Positions 23,806 through 33,717 of a stretch of DNA of 64,000 nt are shown here, piece by piece. Every line of letters begins with the position of its first letter. Within the stretch, counting starts at the first letter, position 1. Location: contig CAJUGV010000001.1 of NCBI GenBank assembly GCA_910586505.1, positions 310,001 to 374,000 on the forward strand, in the 5' to 3' direction. Source of the DNA: an uncultured Paraprevotella sp. GTDB taxonomy: Bacteria; Bacteroidota; Bacteroidia; Bacteroidales; Bacteroidaceae. The translations under genes were made by a program, and so were the position numbers. The notes below the pieces were generated by a model, which had not been told where the DNA came from, made no database searches, and worked only from the letters and a program-made list of their open reading frames with translations.

Positions 23806-25764
23806 ATGGGTAAGATATTATATGTAATGGGTTTGATTTGGGGCGTTTGTCTCCTGTTGCCCGGATGTACGGAGGAAGAATGGGTGCTGCATCCCGAAGA
23901 GCCGGAAGATCCCGTGGAAATGAAACCGAACGAGTTTTTTGATTTTACCGTTGCATTCGACGATTCGGAACGTGCGATATATGCGTCCATGTCTGATGTG
24001 CCAGCTTCCGGTGATATGAACTATGTGGAGAATCAGACTTTTACGGATGTGGTGACCGTGGTTTATGATGAGAAAACCGTGCAGGTGGATAATCCGAACC
24101 CGATGATTATGGTGATGAACAATGGTACGGACGTGGAGATTCATTCATTCATGATGACGGGAGTGGAATATGTGTTGAAGGGAAAATGTGCGGACGGTTC
24201 TTTTAAGATGTCTACGAGTAATGCGGATTATAAGATTGTTTTATCGGATTTGGAACTGTCTAATCCGGACGGAGCGGCTGTTTACGTGCTTCCCACAGTG
24301 AGATCGAAAGCGTTTGTGTATGCTGAGGAGGGTACGGTAAACAAACTGAAAGGCTGTTTGAACGAGAACAGTACGGAGAAGGCTTGTGTGAAAAGCGGAA
24401 GTGATCTGATATTTTGCGGAAGCGGAACGACAGAGGTATATACGAATTACAGGCATGCGGTCGAGACAAAGGGAAATGTGTACTTCCGCGGAGGATGCCG
24501 TCTGAAGATTACCACAGTCGATAATGGTATGACCGGAGTGGCGGAGCAGCCGAAAGACGGCGTGCATGCCGGAGGGGATGTGGTGATGACCGGAGGCGAA
24601 GTGGATATCGTAACCGTAGGGGACGGTATACAGAGTGAATCGGGAAGCGTGCGTCTCGAAGGTGGTTTCTTGAAAGCGGTTACGAGCGGAGAGAAATCAC
24701 ATGCTGTGAAGGCCGGAGGCAATGTGGACATTTACGGAGGGGCGTTTCATGCCTTGGTCAAGGGAAATGCTTCCAAATGTATTTCATCGGACGGCGGTCT
24801 GAATATGTCGGACGGAAAAGTGACGTTGGTTTCAGAAGGTACGGCGGTGTATAATGCGGAGATGCGTGATATGAGTTCTTGTGCCGGCATTAAGACGGTG
24901 AGTGATATTCGGATTAACGGTGGTGTTCTGCAGATAAACAGTACCGGAGATGCGGGAAAAGGTATCAATACCGACGGGGCTTTGTGGATGGATGGCCATG
25001 CAGAGGTAAAGGTCATTACTTCCGGTAAAAAAGCGGTTATAGAAGGTGTGGATTCCAATCCGAAAGGAATTTCTGCAGATGCGGGCATTACAATGGGCGG
25101 AAAGCTTTTATGGGTCAATACGCTGGGCGGAACTTCCGGAAGCGACGGATTGGCTACTAAAAACTCTATTACCTTTAATAAGGGAGAAATAAGACTGAGG
25201 AGTTATGATGATTGTGTGAAGGCCGACAGAGATATTACAGTCAACGGAGGCGTACTTTGCTGTTATAGTGACGGCAATGACGGTTTGGATGCTAACGGTA
25301 GAGTGGCAGTGAACGGAGGACTGGTTATTTCCTGCGGAGCGGCTTTGTCTTCCGGCGACCGTAAGGGAGAAGGTGTGGACTGCGGCGATTTCGTGATTTC
25401 CGGAGGTACGGTCGTTGCTTTGGGAGGCGGCGAAACGATGCCGTCGTTGGCATCGACGCAAAACAGTGTGCTTTATAAGACGGATGCCGTGTGGGATGCC
25501 AATGATGTATTGTATGTTGAAGATAAGTTCAACGAGAATATAGTGATGTTTCAGTTGCCCGGAAGTTTCAATTCATTGAATCTGATGTTCGGTACCGAAA
25601 GATTTAAGACAGGCGAAACCTACAGACTGTACAAAGGATTAAGAAAGAATGTAGAAGGAGATTCCGATATTTTCGGTTACTTTACGAATGCTGTCTGCCA
25701 TGACGGAATAGAGTTGTGCTCTTTTGGTGTTCAAGGATCTGTGACACAGGTAGGCGGATGGTAG
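23806..25764 (+). CDS. DUF4353 (Cthe_2159-like) carbohydrate-binding surface lipoprotein
   Basis: A 652-residue lipoprotein: lipobox LLPGC with Cys 21, followed by TEEE, an acidic start that suggests surface exposure. From about residue 130 the protein consists of repeated short strands with Gly-rich turns (GDVVMTGGEVDIVTVGDGIQ, GGNVDIYGGAFHALVKG, DIRINGGVLQINSTGDAG), a right-handed parallel beta-helix as in Cthe_2159, a cellulose and polygalacturonate-binding protein. The family is often encoded near CotH kinases, and a CotH gene is convergent here, ending 88 bases away. Last gene of the four-gene VTC operon. Confidence 0.8.
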   Translation: MGKILYVMGLIWGVCLLLPGCTEEEWVLHPEEPEDPVEMKPNEFFDFTVAFDDSERAIYASMSDVPASGDMNYVENQTFTDVVTVVYDEKTVQVDNPNPMIMVMNNGTDVEIHSFMMTGVEYVLKGKCADGSFKMSTSNADYKIVLSDLELSNPDGAAVYVLPTVRSKAFVYAEEGTVNKLKGCLNENSTEKACVKSGSDLIFCGSGTTEVYTNYRHAVETKGNVYFRGGCRLKITTVDNGMTGVAEQPKDGVHAGGDVVMTGGEVDIVTVGDGIQSESGSVRLEGGFLKAVTSGEKSHAVKAGGNVDIYGGAFHALVKGNASKCISSDGGLNMSDGKVTLVSEGTAVYNAEMRDMSSCAGIKTVSDIRINGGVLQINSTGDAGKGINTDGALWMDGHAEVKVITSGKKAVIEGVDSNPKGISADAGITMGGKLLWVNTLGGTSGSDGLATKNSITFNKGEIRLRSYDDCVKADRDITVNGGVLCCYSDGNDGLDANGRVAVNGGLVISCGAALSSGDRKGEGVDCGDFVISGGTVVALGGGETMPSLASTQNSVLYKTDAVWDANDVLYVEDKFNENIVMFQLPGSFNSLNLMFGTERFKTGETYRLYKGLRKNVEGDSDIFGYFTNAVCHDGIELCSFGVQGSVTQVGGW

Positions 25765-25786
25765 AAACAGGGAGTTCTGCAAAGAG

Positions 25787-25838
25787 CTATTTATACAACG
25801 GGCTGCGTTTGACTAAACGCAGCCCGTTGTATAAATAG
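25787..25838. terminator. 24-base perfect inverted repeat between convergent genes
   Basis: CTATTTATACAACGGGCTGC with four further bases (25787-25810) is perfectly complementary to 25815-25838 around a GACT loop. It lies between the 3' ends of the DUF4353 and CotH genes and most likely stops transcription on both strands, although no long T tract follows the stem. Confidence 0.7.
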
Positions 25839-25851
25839 GAGAACTGATCTG

Positions 25852-28800
25852 TTAGTTCTTTATGATCTTGATAGTCTTGCTTTGGCCTTTATCATCTTTG
25901 ATGGTAGCTAGGTAGATGCCTTTGGGAAGTTCGTTTATGCCGACTATAGCCTGTTGCCCGTTCAAGTCTACCCGTTCTTGTTTGTAGGTTTGCGCGGATA
26001 GGGTACAGATGCTTAATGTAGCGTATGTGGCGCTTCCGGTTATGATGAGTTGTCCGTGATGATATGCTATATGCAGATCGGAGGGTGTCTTATGCTCTTT
26101 AATGCAATCCGGATTGTTTTCGTTTTCAACGAGCTGTGCGTAACCGTTCATGGTATTGCCGGCGCCGATACTCGTTTGGTCCATGATATAATATTGGTTA
26201 CCTCCGTCCGGATACAGTCCTACGGAATGGGTTCCGTCATGTGCCGGGTAGGTCAGTTTGTCACTCCAGGATTGGTCGGACGAAGTGAGCAATACGTCAC
26301 CTCCCTCCTTAGCCAGTTTGAAAGTGGCGTGGAGCTGATTTATCGGGGTGAGTTCGTCGCACCAGATGACAAGATAGCCATGGGGAGGAATAACCGTTTC
26401 CGCCGTACTGTTTTCTGCTGATATTTGGTATTTTGCAGGAACGAGAGCGTTGTCGCTTATAAACATGCCTTTCACGTCTATAGGCATATCTGTAGTATTA
26501 TACAGTTCCACCCAGTCGTTTTTCTTGTAGAGGTCGTTTACATAAATGGAATTGGCTGCGCTGATTTCATTTATTCTGACCGGAAGAATTCCGTTTTGGT
26601 TGATTTCTTCATCTGTGAGAGGCTCATAACAGGCTGTGAGATTGAATGTATTTCCGTTGGACAAAGTATATGTCTCTTCAGTGCTGATAACAGCGGATTC
26701 AGCATTGACGGTACTGTATAGGGAGGCATCCCAATAGACGTCCGTAGATGTGGCATTATTGTTATGGATTTCCACAGCAATGAGGTTGGTTCCTTTTTTG
26801 AAGAGGCTGGCCGGTAGTGACAATGTGCCTTGGTCCGGATTGGAATGGGCGTAAGTAGTGGCGTAGGAGTTGTAGGTGACAGCGCCTGCCGGCATATTGT
26901 AACGTGCGGCTTCCTGACCGTTTACGTAAATTATGAATCCGTCATCTATTACATAGCTTAGTGTGAATATATCGGTATCGGATGGAGCGTTGCTCAATCG
27001 GAATGTTTTCCGGAAATAGTAGGTGGGACGCTTGTTCGAAGCATCTGTTCCGTAATCAAGTGAGGTGCTGAATTCTTTTTGGCCGTTGGTGTCGTAACCC
27101 AACGGTGCATTTCCTTTATTCCAAATCTGCGGATACGCTTGTGTGTGCCATTGTTTGCCATCGAGTGAGCCGTTGTCGTAGTAATTCCATGAACTTCCCT
27201 TTTCAAATATGGCCGCGGCGGTTTTGTCCATTTGTTTCCATCCCGTAAAGCGATAGTTGGCAGGTGCTTGCGCCTTGATCGTAATGGGAGAGAATAGCTT
27301 GCCGCTGAAGCGGTTGGTAGGAACAGGCAGATCGTTGACAGACAGTCGGGCTTGCTTTATATTGGAAGACAATTGTACCTGATATTCGGAGGTATTGCCA
27401 AGTTTCATTTTAGAATAGCTCTTTAAAGCGTTTATCATGGTGTTCTGTCGGTTAGACAGTCCGCTTTTTACGTTGTTTGCTGTCCCCATCGGAGATTGTC
27501 CTTCATAAGCCATCATGTCAACAACTTTGGCTGTCAGGCTATCTATTATCTCGGTACATCTGTTGGGTTCGAATATGCTTCCGGATACAAGGCAGTATGT
27601 GTCAATGAATTGTTTACGGAACGAATCGTTTTTAAGCATATTGAGAAAGATGGTTACCATTTCTATTTCTTTCTCCCAATACGGCACGGGTTGGTCATAC
27701 AAATTGTCAAACCGATGTATCTGTTTTCTTTCAAATACGTTGAAGGGATCAGTAGTTGCCAAAGTGCCGTCAAGGTCAAAGAGTACGAATCTGAATTTTC
27801 CGTTGTCTGTCTTGGGCTTGAAGCCTTTGATGTTGTTTTGCGGCCAGTCTGTTGCGCCCAAGTAGAATTCTGTGGCCATGTAATTTATATATTCGTCTAT
27901 GTCCACCATGTTTTTGATTTCTGCGTATGTGGCTTCATCCGCAGCTTTTGATGACAGGTCGTACCATTTCTGGAAACTTTCTTTTGTACCGCATTTCTGG
28001 CAGTATCCGGAGTCCGGACTCATTTCGAATTGGTCTATTTCTTCGCTGTCCCATCCGTAATTGGCGTATGCGAAATGCTTATTGTTCGGTTCTCGCATAT
28101 TAATTACACCAATGTATTGTCCGTTGATGAAATGCATGACCGGCTGATAGGCCTGATAGTCGATATTGAATCCCGAAGTACTGACGATGGATTGCAATGC
28201 GGCATCCTTGATACGGCATTGTGTGTCGTTACCTCCGTTTCTGATTTGCAGGGTTTTGTGTTTCAGATAAGGCTTATCTGCGAAGAGAGGATAGTTCAAT
28301 GAATTCTTTCCTTCATAAGTCTTTCCGGCTTTGATTTTGAAAGAGTGGGGAGTCCAGGCCCTGCTCCAACCGCCACACATGGCAAAATCCGTTTCTTGGT
28401 TGACGGCCATCTTTCCGTCTTCGGTCAGGTATTCGAAGTTGACGGGTCTGTCCCATTCCATGTTCCAATTACAAGGATCGCTCTGTCCGTTTCCCCTTCG
28501 CCCGTTTACGCCTTTGACGTATACTCCGAGACTGTCGTCATAAAGGTTTATAGGATCGGTTACAACGGAAACGACCGGCAAATTGTAGTTTTTATCTTTG
28601 TATATATATGTGCGGGTCACCACCTCACTAGGTAACATTCCTTCCTGGAACAGGCGGAAGCGGTAAACGGATGTTTGATTTACGACGAAACGCCCGCTAT
28701 AGCTTATTTTCCCATTTTTTTCGGTTGGAGTTGTACCGTCGGTTGTGTAAATCAGTTTACTTCCGACCGGTTTTTCTACGTTGACAGTTAGAGATGACGT

Positions 28801-30177
28801 GAAGATTTGAGTATCTTGGTCGGGAATGGGTGCAGTAAGTCTTTGGGTGGCAAACAAACTTGTTCCGTTATTTTTTTCCGGAGTTGGCTGGGCTGTAATC
28901 CCCCAGGTATTTCCGCCATCTTCAGTTCTGGCATACGACGTTCTTGATATTGCGGCAGGGTAGGATTGTAAAGCTACAGGAATTCCATTTTCATTGGATA
29001 TATAAATCACACCTCCGTCACAGTCAAGTTTAAAGTCTACTTGTCTTGAGTCGGCTTCATTGTGGTCAAACCAGATATTTTTGTATCCTTTGGCAGGTAC
29101 TACTCCAATCTGGTCTGTGAGCCTGTACATTTTCAGATTCATGGGGTCTTTGCTTACATAAAAACCTTGTAAGCTGACGGCTTTGTCCGTCGGGTTGTAT
29201 AATTCAATCCATCCACCGTAATTAAAAGAAGGGTCAACGAACATGTCCACGTTAGATGCTTGTATTTCGTTGATGATTAGAGAAGATGCTGTAGCCGGAT
29301 TGTAGGTGACGGAAATCCTGCAACTTGTGGAAGCCGTTCCGTTTTTGCTGGTTGCCGTGATGGTTGTTTCACCTTCGGATAAAGCTTTTATATTACCTTT
29401 TTCGTCTATTGAGGCGATGGATGTATTTGCGCTTTTCCAGGTTACGTTTCTGTATGTGGCGTTCTCCGGTGATAATATATATGTTAATCGTTTGGTTTCT
29501 CCCTTGACCAGTTCTAATGAGGAAGCAGATAGCGTTATTTCCTCAACGGGTATGACTGTACCGTAATATTCCAATTTGAAATTGTCGAACAAGCACCAAT
29601 TGCCGGATGTCCATTCCTGATTGATGAGTCCCAGTTTGAGTTTGCCATTTGTCACTTCTGTTTCCAAGGAATTATTGTACATACCTTTTTCGAACATATA
29701 GCTACCTGTTTGCATTGTGTTGGGATAATATTTACGGTTTGATCCCCAGTCCGATGTACCCCAACACCCTCCGGCATAGTTTTCGGAGAGGTAATGGGCG
29801 AAAATACTTGTTAGTTTTGTTCGGTCCTCGTTGGCATACAGGTATCCGGTAATATTCTCATTTCCTGAAATATATTCGTTGTATCCGGTGCTGTTGTCTT
29901 GTGAATTTCTAAAATATGCCTGTACGCTTACGCGGTATTTTCCGTTAGGCACTTCCACCGTTTGGTAAATATCAAATGTACCTTGCCAGAATTCCATGGT
30001 TTCATAAGTACATCGTTGTGCGGCAGCGTCCGAGGTATACGTCCATCCAGCACTTGAATTATTATCGAATCCTGGGTTTATCAGGTGTTCGCTGGTTATA
30101 TCAATCCATTCTTGTGCTTTTATTACAGTGACGGGTAAAAATGCGGAGACAATACATGCAGTGAGAAATGTTTTCAT
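25852..30177 (-). CDS. Large secreted CotH-kinase multidomain protein
   Basis: A 1441-residue protein with signal peptide (1-21). In order: a lectin-like N-terminal region with DIYQTVEVPNGKYRVSVQAYFRN; a Big2 Ig-like domain at about 213-290; a lamin-tail domain at about 295-420 (LIINEIQASNVDMF); a chitobiase C-terminal-type Ig domain near 455-530 (GSKLIYTTDGTTPTE); the CotH kinase core at about 535-880, with IGVINMREPNNKHFAYANYG and the metal-site segment FRFVLFDLDGTL; a beta-rich linker; a second lamin-tail domain near 1225-1340; and a sorting-tail-like end, GIYLATIKDDKGQSKTIKI. CotH proteins phosphorylate secreted proteins. It is convergent with the VTC operon and 60 bases after capA. Confidence 0.82.
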   Translation of the reverse strand: MKTFLTACIVSAFLPVTVIKAQEWIDITSEHLINPGFDNNSSAGWTYTSDAAAQRCTYETMEFWQGTFDIYQTVEVPNGKYRVSVQAYFRNSQDNSTGYNEYISGNENITGYLYANEDRTKLTSIFAHYLSENYAGGCWGTSDWGSNRKYYPNTMQTGSYMFEKGMYNNSLETEVTNGKLKLGLINQEWTSGNWCLFDNFKLEYYGTVIPVEEITLSASSLELVKGETKRLTYILSPENATYRNVTWKSANTSIASIDEKGNIKALSEGETTITATSKNGTASTSCRISVTYNPATASSLIINEIQASNVDMFVDPSFNYGGWIELYNPTDKAVSLQGFYVSKDPMNLKMYRLTDQIGVVPAKGYKNIWFDHNEADSRQVDFKLDCDGGVIYISNENGIPVALQSYPAAISRTSYARTEDGGNTWGITAQPTPEKNNGTSLFATQRLTAPIPDQDTQIFTSSLTVNVEKPVGSKLIYTTDGTTPTEKNGKISYSGRFVVNQTSVYRFRLFQEGMLPSEVVTRTYIYKDKNYNLPVVSVVTDPINLYDDSLGVYVKGVNGRRGNGQSDPCNWNMEWDRPVNFEYLTEDGKMAVNQETDFAMCGGWSRAWTPHSFKIKAGKTYEGKNSLNYPLFADKPYLKHKTLQIRNGGNDTQCRIKDAALQSIVSTSGFNIDYQAYQPVMHFINGQYIGVINMREPNNKHFAYANYGWDSEEIDQFEMSPDSGYCQKCGTKESFQKWYDLSSKAADEATYAEIKNMVDIDEYINYMATEFYLGATDWPQNNIKGFKPKTDNGKFRFVLFDLDGTLATTDPFNVFERKQIHRFDNLYDQPVPYWEKEIEMVTIFLNMLKNDSFRKQFIDTYCLVSGSIFEPNRCTEIIDSLTAKVVDMMAYEGQSPMGTANNVKSGLSNRQNTMINALKSYSKMKLGNTSEYQVQLSSNIKQARLSVNDLPVPTNRFSGKLFSPITIKAQAPANYRFTGWKQMDKTAAAIFEKGSSWNYYDNGSLDGKQWHTQAYPQIWNKGNAPLGYDTNGQKEFSTSLDYGTDASNKRPTYYFRKTFRLSNAPSDTDIFTLSYVIDDGFIIYVNGQEAARYNMPAGAVTYNSYATTYAHSNPDQGTLSLPASLFKKGTNLIAVEIHNNNATSTDVYWDASLYSTVNAESAVISTEETYTLSNGNTFNLTACYEPLTDEEINQNGILPVRINEISAANSIYVNDLYKKNDWVELYNTTDMPIDVKGMFISDNALVPAKYQISAENSTAETVIPPHGYLVIWCDELTPINQLHATFKLAKEGGDVLLTSSDQSWSDKLTYPAHDGTHSVGLYPDGGNQYYIMDQTSIGAGNTMNGYAQLVENENNPDCIKEHKTPSDLHIAYHHGQLIITGSATYATLSICTLSAQTYKQERVDLNGQQAIVGINELPKGIYLATIKDDKGQSKTIKIIKN

Positions 30178-30237
30178 GATAGAACAGTTAGTGGGTTTCT
30201 GCGGACAAAGTTAGTGGTTTTTCTGAAAAGTAGAGAA

Positions 30238-31194
30238 TTATTTTCTGCAAATTTGTGGCTTACATTGTTGTATTTCAATAGGAATAGATTCTACCTTTAT
30301 TTCCGTGGAGGAGAACTGTAGTACAGCCATAAGTGAACGTTGTGTGAGAGGGTGACTTTGGTCGAAAACGAAATTACCGAGGCTGTAGAATACGGGGCGT
30401 TTTCCTATATATTCCAAAGGTTGTACGACATGGGGATGATGGCCTATAATGGCGTCTGCACCGGCTTCGAGAAGTCTGTGAGTGCAATAGCGTTGTTGCA
30501 TGTGAGGGGATGTCTGGTGTTCGGCACCCCAATGAAGACAAGCTACGATACGTGTAGAAGGATGAACTGTGCGGTATTGTCGGATGTGTTCAGACAGTCT
30601 TTCTATAGAGGGTTGGCACACACCGGGCTGTCCCTCTAAATGAGTCCAGTTTTCAAGGGGGATGAATACAGCGCTGAATACGGCCACTTCTATACGGCCT
30701 TTTCGGATGATTGCGGGGGTGAGCTGTTCTTCCGTGGTACAGCCGTAACCTAAAGGGATGATACCTGAGGTTCGGAGTGCGCGGTAGGTGTCAGACAGTC
30801 CTTGCCGTCCTTGGTCGTTGGTATGGTTGTTGGCCAGCGAAGCGTGTGTAATGCCGGTTTGGCGCAATCCTTTTGCCCATTCAGGTTCGGCACGGAAAAT
30901 AAATTGTTTGTTGAGGGGAGTGATGCGGCGAGTAAGCGGACATTCCAAATTGATAATCACCGCATCTGCACGACGGAATTCCTGTTCTACGCCTTTAAAT
31001 AATTCGCGTATGCCGTAGCGTTCGATAAGGGGACGTATTCCTCTGTCAAGCAGTACGTCACCAGTGAACAAAAGGGTGAGTTTCTCTTCTTTGGGTGTGC
31101 GATGGCAGGAGAAGAGGAGAAATAGAGGACACATCAGGATACAAATGTGGTGTAGGTTAAATATTCTGATTATATGTGTTCTTCTTGAGAGCAT
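30238..31194 (-). CDS. CapA-type metallophosphatase lipoprotein
   Basis: A 318-residue protein of the CapA family, calcineurin-like metallophosphatase-fold proteins named after poly-gamma-glutamate capsule synthesis. Metal-site motifs are in order: LLFTGDVLLDRG, INLECPLT, ASLANNHTNDQG, ACLHWGAEHQ and IIGHHPHVVQ. The N-terminal hydrophobic segment ends in LLFSC, a plausible lipobox with Cys 29. No capBC genes are present, so a capsule role is not supported; many Bacteroidales encode solitary CapA. It lies 20 bases after the DUF3160 gene and is probably cotranscribed with lgt. Confidence 0.85.
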   Translation of the reverse strand: MLSRRTHIIRIFNLHHICILMCPLFLLFSCHRTPKEEKLTLLFTGDVLLDRGIRPLIERYGIRELFKGVEQEFRRADAVIINLECPLTRRITPLNKQFIFRAEPEWAKGLRQTGITHASLANNHTNDQGRQGLSDTYRALRTSGIIPLGYGCTTEEQLTPAIIRKGRIEVAVFSAVFIPLENWTHLEGQPGVCQPSIERLSEHIRQYRTVHPSTRIVACLHWGAEHQTSPHMQQRYCTHRLLEAGADAIIGHHPHVVQPLEYIGKRPVFYSLGNFVFDQSHPLTQRSLMAVLQFSSTEIKVESIPIEIQQCKPQICRK

Positions 31195-31214
31195 TCTTTG
31201 TTATTGTGGTGTTG

Positions 31215-33662
31215 TCAGCATCCGGAATTATAAAACACGGCTTCGTCGGTTTCCAGTTCTTTCCCCAGAAAGTAAGGTTGTATCCATTGCGGGCGTGAGG
31301 GTCCTTTGCGATCTTTGAGCATTTGTTGCCATGCTTCGTCCGTTAGTCGTTCGCCGAGAGGGCGTGTGAATTCGTAATAGCTGAAAGCGGCTCCACAGGT
31401 GATGTAGCTTAGTCCGTTGATTTCGACCAAGACATAGATGGCATCGGCAAGGCCTGTAGCTTCATGTAAAATGCCGTTAAGGTGGCATCCGAGTACATTA
31501 CGTGTGTAGACGTCCGATACCAAAGCCACAGAACGTTCCGTTCCTTTTATATCGTGCCAGGAAGAGTAGTTCTCTCCCGGTTCTATTACGCTGAGTGTGA
31601 ACCATTCGAGTGTGCTTCCCATTTTTTGTATGTCTCTGTATTCTTCGGATGTAAGGACCTCTCCGCGCAATTCTTTTTCAGTGGCACGGAGGCAGAAGTC
31701 GGTGTGCTGTTCCAGCCGTGCAGTCTTTTCTTTCAAATCGTTGTCAAGGAATCCGGCCGATTGCAAGATTTGTCTGTTGTGTGCGAGCAATTGTTTCATC
31801 ATGTTCCAAAAGCGTAGGTTGGGTTCCACATATCCCACGAAGACGGGTTCGGGGAGTCCTCCTCCTCCGCATTCGGCAGCCAAGGGCTGTTTGGCATAAA
31901 GTACGGCATCGTGTTTGAGTTCGGTCCAAGAGGCTAAGGCAGTCTGCAAGTTTTTGCATTTCCAGGCAGGGGTGTGCATGAATGCCGGTTGTTTGGGGGC
32001 GGCATGTTGCATTTCCACAAGAGTTTCCATCCAGTGGTTATACATAGTCGGGAGGCTATTGTCTTTTTTGCAGAACTGTTTTTTCATCTTTTGTGCGCAG
32101 GAGACGTATTCATTCCACTTTTTCGCTTCGTGAAAACAAGTGTCCAGTAAAGATTCCGCGCTTTTTACTCCGAATGCCGCGAATACGTCAAGTCCCATAG
32201 GGTAAGGGCGGCGACTTCCCGGTGTCACGTCTGTCATTGTGCTTAGAATTTCGTTATCGGCCGTGTAGCGTTGCGGCATGAAATTTATTTTGTCGGTACA
32301 GGTGATTTGTATTTTGGGAGCAATGCGATTACGTGTGGTAAAGAGCTTTTTAAGCATGGCGTTTACTTGCTGAAGTACGTTTTCATCATGATATTCAACG
32401 GCACCGTCGAGATGATGGGTTTTCAGGAAGAGCGCTATTTCAGGAATAGATGCGTTATCAGGTTCTCCCATGAGGAAAGTAATAGCTTTGTTTATACCGT
32501 CGAAATCTTTGCGTATTTCATCCGGAATGCTGTTGAGTGCGGAGGCCATTACAATGGCATTCCAAAGCGGACGGGTGTTTTCACGGCAAAAAGAGGCTGT
32601 TTGCAGCCACATCATGCTTCGGAAATATCTGCTGAATGATTCATCGTGTGTGTAGTGTCCGCGTGGTTTGAACAAGCTGTAGGGGAAATAAGCAGATTTG
32701 TCGTCCATTAAAACCGGGAAGTCATCTTCGTAGGCCATGATATGTTGAAGTTCGGCTTTATACTGTTCGCTGAGAGAAGGAGGGATGGGCAAGTCTTTGT
32801 CGGTGAGTAACCGGTAGGCAATAGCGAAGAATGTGGCTGCATAGGCAGCTTCTTGTTTAATAGCTTCATGACGGCTCATGTCCATGCATTTCGCATGTAG
32901 GGCATATAAGGCATGACGGAGCGTTGGAGAGAAGTGGTTTTTTTCCAGACTTTTCAGTACATAACTGAAATACATGTGGAAGGCTTGCAAAAAAACATCG
33001 GTAGTAATGAAGCTGGGTATCTGTCGGTAGTCGTTGTTCTCGTAGATATTAAAGAGTTGTTCATAGGCTGTGGGAGCCATGGCGAAGTTGTGTCGGTGCA
33101 TCAAATTCATGAACTGCGGTTCGGGATTGTCTATCTGGAAAAGGTTGACGCAGAGGTTAGGATTGAGTAGTTTCACGCCGTAGTCGGTATGGTACTTCTG
33201 TGCAGAGAGTTGTTCCATCCGTTGGTCAATTCTTTTTATAAATGCTTGTTCGGTGGGGGTGAGTTTCACCTTTTCATATGTGTCGGCATAAGGTTGTTTG
33301 TTTTCGTAAGCTTCCAATTCAATCTTTTCGCAGAGGTCATAATACCAGTTTGTCTTGTTGCAGAAAAAACTGTTGAGATCGCCTTCCATGAACCAGTAAC
33401 CGTGAAGAGCATACGGATAGCTTCTCAAGATGCGCAGTTCCTGGTAGCTCAAGTGGTCGATACGCTGTTTGAAGTCTACGTATTGTGGGAGCAGGCTGTC
33501 GGTGAGTAGATTGCATTGGGGGATGGTAAAACCGGCCGTTGCGTCAGTTTCTTGTTTCGTTGTATTTTGGTTTTGTTTGCGGGAGGAGGTTTGGCAACCT
33601 GCTGTTAGAATGAGTGCAATGCAAGTTATGAAAGAGAGTATGTTTTTTAAGGAGTGTCTCAT
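31215..33662 (-). CDS. DUF3160 lipoprotein
   Basis: An 815-residue lipoprotein with lipobox LTAGC (Cys 23). From about residue 90 to the C terminus it matches DUF3160, a mostly helical family of unknown function in Bacteroidetes and some archaea; recognisable stretches are SFITTDVFLQAFHMYFSYVL, a long helical middle, and HDIKGTERSVALVSDVYTRN with VEINGLSYITCGAAFSYYEFTRP near the end. No catalytic motif stands out. It is 55 bases after the small lipoprotein gene and 20 before capA, in the same run as lgt, which would acylate its Cys. Confidence 0.8.
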   Translation of the reverse strand: MRHSLKNILSFITCIALILTAGCQTSSRKQNQNTTKQETDATAGFTIPQCNLLTDSLLPQYVDFKQRIDHLSYQELRILRSYPYALHGYWFMEGDLNSFFCNKTNWYYDLCEKIELEAYENKQPYADTYEKVKLTPTEQAFIKRIDQRMEQLSAQKYHTDYGVKLLNPNLCVNLFQIDNPEPQFMNLMHRHNFAMAPTAYEQLFNIYENNDYRQIPSFITTDVFLQAFHMYFSYVLKSLEKNHFSPTLRHALYALHAKCMDMSRHEAIKQEAAYAATFFAIAYRLLTDKDLPIPPSLSEQYKAELQHIMAYEDDFPVLMDDKSAYFPYSLFKPRGHYTHDESFSRYFRSMMWLQTASFCRENTRPLWNAIVMASALNSIPDEIRKDFDGINKAITFLMGEPDNASIPEIALFLKTHHLDGAVEYHDENVLQQVNAMLKKLFTTRNRIAPKIQITCTDKINFMPQRYTADNEILSTMTDVTPGSRRPYPMGLDVFAAFGVKSAESLLDTCFHEAKKWNEYVSCAQKMKKQFCKKDNSLPTMYNHWMETLVEMQHAAPKQPAFMHTPAWKCKNLQTALASWTELKHDAVLYAKQPLAAECGGGGLPEPVFVGYVEPNLRFWNMMKQLLAHNRQILQSAGFLDNDLKEKTARLEQHTDFCLRATEKELRGEVLTSEEYRDIQKMGSTLEWFTLSVIEPGENYSSWHDIKGTERSVALVSDVYTRNVLGCHLNGILHEATGLADAIYVLVEINGLSYITCGAAFSYYEFTRPLGERLTDEAWQQMLKDRKGPSRPQWIQPYFLGKELETDEAVFYNSGC

Positions 33663-33717
33663 GAGATTTTGTTTTTGATGTCAATGTATGTTTTTTAGTC
33701 GGATGGGAACTGCCGTT

